This document shows positions 40,643-47,941 of a stretch of DNA of 64,000 nt, in pieces. This stretch comes from Bacteroidales bacterium. GTDB lineage: Bacteria; Bacteroidota; Bacteroidia; Bacteroidales; BM520. The stretch lies in assembly GCA_016285515.1 (NCBI GenBank), contig JAEEQW010000003.1, positions 1-64,000 on the forward strand, given 5' to 3'. The notes beneath the pieces were generated by a model. That model searched no databases and was not told the DNA's origin. It saw only the letters and a list, made by a program, of their open reading frames with translations. A program made the translations under genes and the position numbers. Every line of letters begins with the position of its first letter. The stretch's first letter is position 1.

Positions 40643-41260
40643 ATGGCGGCAAAACTTCCTTCATCCGACATGTCGGATAGTATTGAAACTCATCCGTTTG
40701 AGCCGTTTTTCCCTGCAAATGCGCGTGTCCTGATGCTCGGTACATTTCCGCCGGCACCAAAGAGATGGTGCATGAGATTCTATTATCCGAATTTCATGAA
40801 TGATATGTGGCGGATGATGGGTTATATTTTCTTCTGTGATAAGTCGCATTTCGTTGATGCCGCGGGTAAGACTTTCAAACTTGAGGAGCTGAAAGCGTTT
40901 CTGAAAGAGAAAGGGTTGGCCTTCTATGATACGGCATATCGTGTCAGGCGCACCAAAAACACAGCTTCCGACAAAGATTTGGAGGTTGTTGAACCTACGG
41001 ATTTGGACTCGATGTTGCATCAGCTGACTGAATGTCGTGCTGTAGTTACTGCAGGTCAGCTTGCCACACAGTTGTTTGCCGGACATTTCCACATTGGCAT
41101 GCCTGAAATGGGGGAGTGTGTTGAATTTCTGTTTGAAGGACGTTCGGTTCGACTTTATCGTATGCCGAGCACTTCCCGTGCATATCCCATGTCTCTCGAA
41201 CGCAAAGCAGCCTACTACAGCAGGATGCTGCAAAATGAAGCGGTCTTAAGCAAAAAATAG
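40643..41260 (+). CDS. Uracil-DNA glycosylase family protein
   Basis: ARVLMLGTFPPAPKRWCMRFYYPNFMNDMWRMMGYIFF; start at MAAKLPSSD. Confidence 0.82.
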   Translation: MAAKLPSSDMSDSIETHPFEPFFPANARVLMLGTFPPAPKRWCMRFYYPNFMNDMWRMMGYIFFCDKSHFVDAAGKTFKLEELKAFLKEKGLAFYDTAYRVRRTKNTASDKDLEVVEPTDLDSMLHQLTECRAVVTAGQLATQLFAGHFHIGMPEMGECVEFLFEGRSVRLYRMPSTSRAYPMSLERKAAYYSRMLQNEAVLSKK

Positions 41261-41396
41261 TGGGGGCGTCCGCAAAGTGGACACACGCGGTGTGTCCCTA
41301 CGGCACTTCGACAGGCTTAGCGACTCTCAGGCTCAGGAATCTTTCTTCTAGGGTGCAGGCTTCTTGGCGGGGATGGTGCGGTTTCTTCAAATAATC

Positions 41397-41418
41397 GGCA
41401 ATATTTTAGAATATTGCC
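41397..41418. promoter_or_regulatory. Perfect palindrome, probable AbiEi operator
   Basis: GGCAATATT-TTAG-AATATTGCC ending 10 bp before a TATTTTTG -7 element (41428-41435). Confidence 0.6.
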
Positions 41419-41452
41419 AAAAATTTGTATTTTTGCAGTCGAATAAAACAGC

Positions 41453-42187
41453 ATGGACAAAATGACGCAAAACGAAGAAATCATTAACTATTTCAGGCCT
41501 ATAGGGTTATTTAAGACTGCTGACATTGCCGCTTGGTTTCGCAAATCGGAACCTGACTTGAAGGACTCCACCATCAATTGGCGCGTGTATGAGTTGGTGA
41601 AAGACGGCGTGATAACCCGCATATCGAAAGGGGTTTTCATGATTGGGGAGAAACATTCGTATAGGCCTACCGTGGATGCAAGGATTCAAAAACTGGCCAA
41701 GGCTATCAGCAAACAGTTCTCGTTTGCTGAGTTCTGTCTATGGGATTCAGCTATGATTAACAATTTCTCCCAGCATCTGACTGCTCAAAGTTTTTATGTG
41801 GTTTCCGTTGAAAAAGATGCTGCCGAATCGGTATTTCATTTCCTGTTAGAGAAGAATAAAAACACATACTACAATCCAACTGATGATGTGATTGACAATT
41901 ACTTGTATCAGAAAGGCACCAAACCTGTTGTGGTGAAAAACATGGTTTCGGAGGCTCCGACCGAAACTATTGACGGGGTGACAGTCCCTTCGCTTGAGAT
42001 GATTTTGGTGGATCTTTTCTGTGACAAGCGTCTTTTCAAAGCCTACCAAGGTAACGAGTTGGTACACATTTACAAAAATGTCTTCAGCCAATACTCCATT
42101 AATATGACAAAGCTGGTGAGATATGCGGCAAGACGTGGCAAAAAACCTGAAATTGAGGAATTTATAGAAAAGCTAAATCATGATTGA
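41453..42187 (+). CDS. AbiEi-like antitoxin / DUF6577-type winged-helix protein (type IV TA)
   Basis: N-terminal wHTH (FKTADIAAWFRKSEPDLKDSTINWRVYELVKDGVITRISKGVFMIG); overlaps AbiEii-type gene by 8 bp. Confidence 0.78.
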   Translation: MDKMTQNEEIINYFRPIGLFKTADIAAWFRKSEPDLKDSTINWRVYELVKDGVITRISKGVFMIGEKHSYRPTVDARIQKLAKAISKQFSFAEFCLWDSAMINNFSQHLTAQSFYVVSVEKDAAESVFHFLLEKNKNTYYNPTDDVIDNYLYQKGTKPVVVKNMVSEAPTETIDGVTVPSLEMILVDLFCDKRLFKAYQGNELVHIYKNVFSQYSINMTKLVRYAARRGKKPEIEEFIEKLNHD

Positions 42188-43241
42188 CTATACTGCAATT
42201 GACATTAACTGGATAGAGAACGTATCCAAGGCAAACCGCAACACGGACAAGACTTTGGTTGAGAAAACCATTAGGGCATTCGTTTTGCTTGAAGGGCTGG
42301 CCTCGACAGGATTGCCATTTGTATTCAAAGGCGGCACTTCACTCATGTTGCTGACAAAATCAAGCAAGAGAATGTCCATCGACATTGACATCATCATGCC
42401 GGATGTTCCCTCTCATCTGACGGAAATGTTGGAGGCAGTTGTCCAGAAGCAAGGTTTCCTTCGGGTAGAGCGGCAAGAGCGTCATAGTGAGACCAAGGTG
42501 CCTAAGATACATTACAAGTTTTATTACAAGCCCATACACCGCACAGCGAATGATGAGGATTTTGTATTATTGGATATTCTCACGGAGCAGGTGCCGTATG
42601 CTGACGTCAGGCAGGTGGAGCTCACATCGAGATTTCTGCCGATGGGAGAACCATCGACCATGGTAATGTTGCCCAGTGCCAATGACCTGCTGGGTGACAA
42701 ACTGACTGCCTTTGCCCCAAATACTACAGGCATCCCTTACTTAAAGAAAGGCAACGGTATGGGTATGGAAATCAACAAACAGCTTTATGACGTGGCTTGC
42801 CTGTTTGATTTGTTCGACGACTTGAAAGTCGTTACAAATACTTTTGAGAAGATTGCGGATAATGAATTGCACTATAGAGATGGCAACAACCTTACAAAAA
42901 TGGATGTCTTAGAGGATATTTTCCAGACCGCACTGTGTGTCAGCACTCGTGGCATGCAAGGCAAAGGCGAGTTTGACGAACTGATGGCGGGTATCAAAAG
43001 AGTGAACGGTTTCATTTTCTCGGAGTCGTATCAGATTGACAAAGCAATTGTTTGTGCCTCAAAAGCCGCATATCTTTCGGCGTTAATCAAGAAAGGAGAC
43101 GTGGAGTTTGAGCGTTATTCCAACCCATTGCAAATCAAGGAATGGCAGATTGAACAGACGGAATACAGCAAACTGAACAAGCTGAAAAAATCAAGTGCGG
43201 AGGCGTTCTTCTATTGGTATAAGGCGTGTGCGATGAGATAG
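42180..43241 (+). CDS. Nucleotidyltransferase, AbiEii/AbiGii toxin family
   Basis: FVFKGGTSLMLLTKSSKRMSIDIDIIMP (GGTSL...DIDI nucleotidyltransferase motif), GDKLTAFAPNTTG. Confidence 0.88.
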   Translation: MIDYTAIDINWIENVSKANRNTDKTLVEKTIRAFVLLEGLASTGLPFVFKGGTSLMLLTKSSKRMSIDIDIIMPDVPSHLTEMLEAVVQKQGFLRVERQERHSETKVPKIHYKFYYKPIHRTANDEDFVLLDILTEQVPYADVRQVELTSRFLPMGEPSTMVMLPSANDLLGDKLTAFAPNTTGIPYLKKGNGMGMEINKQLYDVACLFDLFDDLKVVTNTFEKIADNELHYRDGNNLTKMDVLEDIFQTALCVSTRGMQGKGEFDELMAGIKRVNGFIFSESYQIDKAIVCASKAAYLSALIKKGDVEFERYSNPLQIKEWQIEQTEYSKLNKLKKSSAEAFFYWYKACAMR

Positions 43242-43256
43242 AAATTATTCTTGTGA

Positions 43257-43356
43257 GTCTTACCCTGAAAATAGATGACACTCATGTTATTGTTCCCTGC
43301 AAAACTAACTACTTTTTCGCCTTAACTCCTGCTCTCAATTTTGGGGTACATTATAG
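43257..43356. repeat. Short IS/MITE-like repeat, copy A
   Basis: gTCTTACCCTGAAAA..TGACAC ... TTGTTCCCTGCAAAACTA(A)CTACTTTTTCG(C/T)CTTAACTCCTGCT(C/T)TCAATTTT(T/G)GGG(G)TACA, shared with copy B; ends are imperfect inverted repeats. Confidence 0.75.
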
Positions 43357-43546
43357 TTAGAAGAAAAAAGCATCCGGCATCCATAGTCAACCGGTCGGTA
43401 GTGCGCCGTGCGGCCTAAGCCGTGCATTCGAATGACAACGTGCTGAGCCTGCGCCGTGCGGTTCATAGTGAACGGGTGTTGTCGGCTCCGGGCAACGGTC
43501 AGAAGTGGGGGTTCGGTTCGCCCTACGGATGCGGATGCATATAGGT

Positions 43547-44002
43547 TCAGACCAGCTCGGTCTGGAAGTTCAGCGATTGTATCTCCATGTCGAGTTTGCG
43601 CAGCTCAGCAGAGCATTCGTCTGCCTGCTTGCCGATGGTTTTCACGTTAACCACGGTCACCGTCTTGATTTCAGAGCGTGAATAGCGGTCCTGTCCCGCC
43701 GAGGCGGTCTCGAAGATGCTGCGCAGGTTGTTGACGCGCATGGTCAGCACGTCCTTGCGTGCCATGAGTTGCGTGAGGGTGACTCCCTCGGCGTTTTGGG
43801 TCTTCATGTTGGTGGCGTTGATGCGCCAGATGAGGTCTTCCAGTTGTGTCAGGCAGGCGTCGAGTTCCTTCATCAGCTCCATGGGTTCTTCCGAAGGCGA
43901 ATCGCCCTCCTGCACTTTCACGTTGTTCTGTATGCGCTGACCCAGCTGTTGGATGCGCTTTTGCAGGTCTTTCCTGATGCTTAATGCTTCTGCGAGTTTC
44001 AT
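43547..44002 (-). CDS. DIP1984 family protein
   Basis: MKLAEALSIRKDLQKRIQQLGQRIQNNVKVQEGDSPSEEP, LEDLIWRINATNMKT; start at MKLAEA. Confidence 0.8.
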   Translation of the reverse strand: MKLAEALSIRKDLQKRIQQLGQRIQNNVKVQEGDSPSEEPMELMKELDACLTQLEDLIWRINATNMKTQNAEGVTLTQLMARKDVLTMRVNNLRSIFETASAGQDRYSRSEIKTVTVVNVKTIGKQADECSAELRKLDMEIQSLNFQTELV

Positions 44003-44147
44003 GGTGGATGGTATTTTGGCGCAAAGATAGTAAAAAATGAGGGATGGTGAGCGTTTGAATGGGAATAAGCTTGATTTCTTTGGTGTGTTTGAAAGGATTA
44101 TGGGGAACTTTTTGAGCAAGGCCAATAGTATGAAATCGAAAAGTTAT

Positions 44148-44155
44148 TATATTTG
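44148..44155 (+). promoter_or_regulatory. -7 promoter element TATATTTG ahead of the defence cassette
   Basis: TAnnTTTG motif 25 bp before the ATG of the DUF4007 stub. Confidence 0.5.
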
Positions 44156-44179
44156 CAGATTCTAAATGCTAACAATGCA

Positions 44180-44266
44180 ATGAGTTATTCAAAATATGTT
44201 TTTTCTGGGCATGAATCTTTTACTTGCAAGACCTTATGGCTGAAGAAAGGGTACGGACTGTGTTAA
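44180..44266 (+). pseudogene. 5' remnant (28 codons) of a DUF4007-family gene
   Basis: MSYSKYVFSGHESFTCKTLWLKKGYGLC*, matching the conserved DUF4007 N-terminus (FSGHESFxCKxLWLKKGY) before truncation. Confidence 0.7.
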
Positions 44267-44285
44267 ACAAAAAAATGATGGAGTA

Positions 44286-45083
44286 ATGAAACAAGAGCAA
44301 CTTAATAGGTTCCTTGAAGTGCTCAATGAATACCATGTAGATATGCTCAAAACGCTGTCGGCATTGGTGATGAAGAATACAGGCTCGCAATATAACACAC
44401 CACACGGCTCGTTTGACGCTTCGAAAGGCGACCTCCGTTTGTTAGGTGTAACGGCTGGAACAGGTGGCCGGTCTTACATGAACTTCCAGAAAGTGCCAGG
44501 GAAGTTGGCAGAGTTCTGCCAGTTGACGAATGAGCGTCGTCATCAGTTGATGGATACCGATGATATGATAGATAAGTATCTGTTGTGTTTCGATGCCCAC
44601 TGCCAGTTGGTGACTATCCATCCTTGGGCAGATGGCAACGGACGCATGTCGCGTCTTGTGATGAACCATCTGCAATACGAGTTCGGACTGGTGCCGGTGA
44701 AGATTGTCAAGGAAGACAAGGCGGAATACATTCAGGCACTTGTTGAAGCTCGGAAACAAGAATCGCTTGAACCATTCCGTGAATTCATGATGGAAGAGCA
44801 CATTCGGAACCTCAGCAAAGAGATTGGGGAATTTAAACAATCACAACAAAATGACCCGATAAGCATTACCCCTGACCCGATAAACACATTCTCTGACCCG
44901 ATAAAACAACAATTGTATCAGGCTGTTTTACGGGATGGTTCGTTGAATTACGCTGGATATGCCGCATTGATAGGTGTTTCTGAAGCCACTATCAAGCGTC
45001 GGCTCAACGAACTGAAAAAGGAAGGAGCCATTGTCCGTATAGGCAGCAACAAGACTGGACATTGGGAAATAAAAAAACAATGA
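44286..45083 (+). CDS. Fic/DOC family protein with C-terminal winged-helix domain; probably lacks N-terminal inhibitory region
   Basis: HPWADGNGRMSR Fic motif; GGRSYMNFQKVP; C-terminal wHTH LNYAGYAALIGVSEATIKRRLNELKKEGAIVRIG. Confidence 0.88.
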   Translation: MKQEQLNRFLEVLNEYHVDMLKTLSALVMKNTGSQYNTPHGSFDASKGDLRLLGVTAGTGGRSYMNFQKVPGKLAEFCQLTNERRHQLMDTDDMIDKYLLCFDAHCQLVTIHPWADGNGRMSRLVMNHLQYEFGLVPVKIVKEDKAEYIQALVEARKQESLEPFREFMMEEHIRNLSKEIGEFKQSQQNDPISITPDPINTFSDPIKQQLYQAVLRDGSLNYAGYAALIGVSEATIKRRLNELKKEGAIVRIGSNKTGHWEIKKQ

Positions 45084-45089
45084 CAGATT

Positions 45090-46148
45090 ATGATATTGCC
45101 ACAAAATAACAAACTCCCTATTACTCGTTTTGCTGGGGTTTTCAATAACACAACAGCTACTTACAAATTCTATTGGTTTGTGTCGTTGCTTGATATTGTT
45201 GTGAAAGAACGGAAGACCAAAATCTCTTTTTGGGAAATCATAGCTGGAATGGTGGCGGAGTCATGGTACCCGATTCACTATTTCAAACTTTCATTTGGCA
45301 AATCCGATTCACTTTACGACCAGTCATTGGCACTACAACAAGAGTTGAACATTACGATAGACGCTGACAAAGAAAGAATAAAAAGGTCTTTACTTGATAG
45401 CATTGAAAATGGTCGGGTAAGAAGTTTGTTGCGAGTTTTCACGCTTAATGTTCCGTATCGTTTTTTGTCACCATGGATAACGTATACAACAGATAGAGAG
45501 GTAATAGCTAGTTCACAGCGATATGAAAACAATTGTTTGTACGCGCTCAATGGTGAAACGATTGAACTTAATCCAATATGGAATGATTATTTGATGGAAC
45601 ATTACGGCATTTTACGTGATTTTTCGTTTTGGAATCTGGCCATTTTCCTTCAGAAACGCAATCCAAATGTTCCAGATGTGCCGTCAAAACTCATCAAGCC
45701 GATTCAGCGAGATTCGCTTACCAAACAACGTAAGTTTTGGGATTCATATATCGAAACAGTTGGTTCAATCCGTTGCATATATACAAACAATGTGTTGGTT
45801 GTCAGAGGTTACGATTTGGACCATTTTATTCCATGGAGTTTCGTATCACACAACTTATTATGGAATCTGTTACCAGCTGACTCAAGTATCAATTCATCGA
45901 AAAGCAACAACCTGCCGCCTTTGGATATTTATTTGAAACCATACGCAAAATTGCATCACGAGGCATTAAAAACGCTTTATCCAATGAAACCTAATAACAA
46001 TCTTTTCGAAGATTATCTTACTGTGTATGATTCCGTTCCAGAATTGATTCGACTGTCTGATAATGATTTTTGCAATGTTTTTCAAAAGACTTTTTCACCA
46101 ATGGCGCAGATAGCTGAAAATATGGGGTTTAAATATTGGATACGATGA
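45090..46148 (+). CDS. HNH endonuclease-family protein
   Basis: YDLDHFIPWSFVSHNLLWNLLPADSSINSSKSNNLP (DHxxPWS...WNLxP...N..K). Confidence 0.82.
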   Translation: MILPQNNKLPITRFAGVFNNTTATYKFYWFVSLLDIVVKERKTKISFWEIIAGMVAESWYPIHYFKLSFGKSDSLYDQSLALQQELNITIDADKERIKRSLLDSIENGRVRSLLRVFTLNVPYRFLSPWITYTTDREVIASSQRYENNCLYALNGETIELNPIWNDYLMEHYGILRDFSFWNLAIFLQKRNPNVPDVPSKLIKPIQRDSLTKQRKFWDSYIETVGSIRCIYTNNVLVVRGYDLDHFIPWSFVSHNLLWNLLPADSSINSSKSNNLPPLDIYLKPYAKLHHEALKTLYPMKPNNNLFEDYLTVYDSVPELIRLSDNDFCNVFQKTFSPMAQIAENMGFKYWIR

Positions 46149-47017
46149 AAAGAGTAAAAAACAATCCGCACTTGACAGCAAAGGAGCGCACATCTGTTTC
46201 GTTCCCAACCCGATGGTTCAAACAAAACAATCTTCTGCAAGGTGAGATTTTGGATTTTGGATGCGGCTTTGGCTTTGACACTGACCAGCTAAAAAAAGAA
46301 GGTTTCAATATTGTCGGTTACGACAATTATTATCGCCCTGAATATCCCAAAAAACGCTTTGACACGATTATTTGCAACTATGTCCTAAATGTTTTGGAGC
46401 CCGAGGAACAAGCCGAAGTGCTCATGTCGGTTTCGGAATTGCTAAAACCTACGGGTACGGCATATTTCACAGTCCGCCGTAATTTGAAATATGAAGGATT
46501 TCGCACGCATTTTGTGCATAAAATGCCTACATATCAATGCAATGTTTTGTTACCATACAAAAGCGTGTTTTCAAACGAAAATTGCGAGATTTATGAGTAC
46601 AAACATTACAACCAGTCCGATTTCAAAAGGAACTATAAAATTGTAAAAAATTGTCCATTCTGCAATTTGAATTCAAAAGTAGAGTTGTTGTGCGAAACGG
46701 CAACTGCCGTCGCGTTTTTAGACGGCTATCCTGTGAGCGAAGGACACACTCTAATTATCCCCAAACGCCACGTGGCCAGTTATTTCGACCTTACAACACA
46801 CGAACAACGTGCGTTATGGTTAATGGTAAACCATTGCAAAAAGATATTGGAAAGCCGTTTCCATCCCGATGGTTTCAATATCGGAATCAATGTGAACGAA
46901 GCCGCAGGGCAGAGCGTGTTTCATGTTCATATACACTTGATTCCAAGATATAAAGGAGACGTTGAGAATCCCAAAGGTGGGGTGAGAGGAGTGATTCCGA
47001 TTAAACAAAAGTATTAA
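46136..47017 (+). CDS. Fusion of class I SAM-dependent methyltransferase and HIT-family domain
   Basis: GEILDFGCGFGFDTDQLKK (motif I) ... NCPFCNLNSK...GYPVSEGHTLIIPKRHVASYFDL...QSVFHVHIHLIPR (HIT HxHxH). Confidence 0.88.
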   Translation: MDTMKRVKNNPHLTAKERTSVSFPTRWFKQNNLLQGEILDFGCGFGFDTDQLKKEGFNIVGYDNYYRPEYPKKRFDTIICNYVLNVLEPEEQAEVLMSVSELLKPTGTAYFTVRRNLKYEGFRTHFVHKMPTYQCNVLLPYKSVFSNENCEIYEYKHYNQSDFKRNYKIVKNCPFCNLNSKVELLCETATAVAFLDGYPVSEGHTLIIPKRHVASYFDLTTHEQRALWLMVNHCKKILESRFHPDGFNIGINVNEAAGQSVFHVHIHLIPRYKGDVENPKGGVRGVIPIKQKY

Positions 47018-47038
47018 ACTAAATTTGATGAGACTATT

Positions 47039-47935
47039 ATGTTGTTACGTCAAGATATAAATGATGATTTTCTCAATCTTTTCACAAAGATTGTGGAAAA
47101 CGAGCCATTAGATAATGATAACAAATTAAATTTGTTTGTTCTTAAGATTTCTAATAATAGTTTCAATTTAGGCGATTTAACTGAAGAATTGGAGAATGCA
47201 TTGCTGACATATGCACTTTCTCGCCATACATATAATGAATTAGTTGATCAGAAGAAGTTGGGTAACTTGGCTTCAAAAGCAAGGGAAAAGCTTAGAAATG
47301 CCAAAAGTAATGAAGGTGAATTAGGTGAGCTTTTATTGTATTGCCTTTTGGAGTCACACCTTCATGCGCCAAAATTACTAACCAAACTCGAATTAAAAAC
47401 AGCATCAAATGATTATGTAAAGGGGGCTGATGGTGTTCATTTGTTACAAATTGACAAATCGTCATATCAGATAGTTTTTGGCGAATCCAAGTTAAATTCA
47501 GATTTACACAAGGGGATAAAAGACGCATTTGATTCTATAAAAACTATGATGGATAATGATTTGCGAAAAATGCGATATGAGATAAGTCTTGTAAATAGTA
47601 ATATCTTAAAAGAAGTTGTAACTGAAGAATCGGCTGAAATATTGAAAAAACTGTTGATACCAACGGAAAATGACGATAATTTAAACATAGACAATTCCTT
47701 TGGGGTTTTTCTTGGTTTTGATATAGAGATTTCAGATGACGAACGCAAAATGAATCATTCTCAATTCAGAGAGCATATAAATGATAGAGTAAAAACTGCT
47801 GTGAATAACCAAATCCCGACTATCAATAAATTCCTTAATGAGTCAAACTTTTTAGGGTATGATTTTTATTTTTATATAATACCATTTTCAGAGTTGGAGA
47901 GAGTTAGGAAAGATATAATATCACAATTAAAGTAA
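47039..47935 (+). CDS. hamA: Hachiman defence protein HamA (DUF1837)
   Basis: NEGELGELLLYCLLE...LELKTASNDYVKGADGVHLL...IVFGESKL nuclease-like motif; directly upstream of a HamB-like helicase. Confidence 0.85.
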   Translation: MLLRQDINDDFLNLFTKIVENEPLDNDNKLNLFVLKISNNSFNLGDLTEELENALLTYALSRHTYNELVDQKKLGNLASKAREKLRNAKSNEGELGELLLYCLLESHLHAPKLLTKLELKTASNDYVKGADGVHLLQIDKSSYQIVFGESKLNSDLHKGIKDAFDSIKTMMDNDLRKMRYEISLVNSNILKEVVTEESAEILKKLLIPTENDDNLNIDNSFGVFLGFDIEISDDERKMNHSQFREHINDRVKTAVNNQIPTINKFLNESNFLGYDFYFYIIPFSELERVRKDIISQLK

Positions 47936-47941
47936 CACGAT

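Noticed and set aside
40661-41233. 190-aa minus-strand ORF
   Set aside because: Antisense to uracil-DNA glycosylase family gene.
43456-43650. 64-aa plus-strand ORF before/overlapping DIP1984
   Set aside because: Arg/Ser-rich translation of GC-rich non-coding DNA, antisense to the end of the DIP1984 gene.
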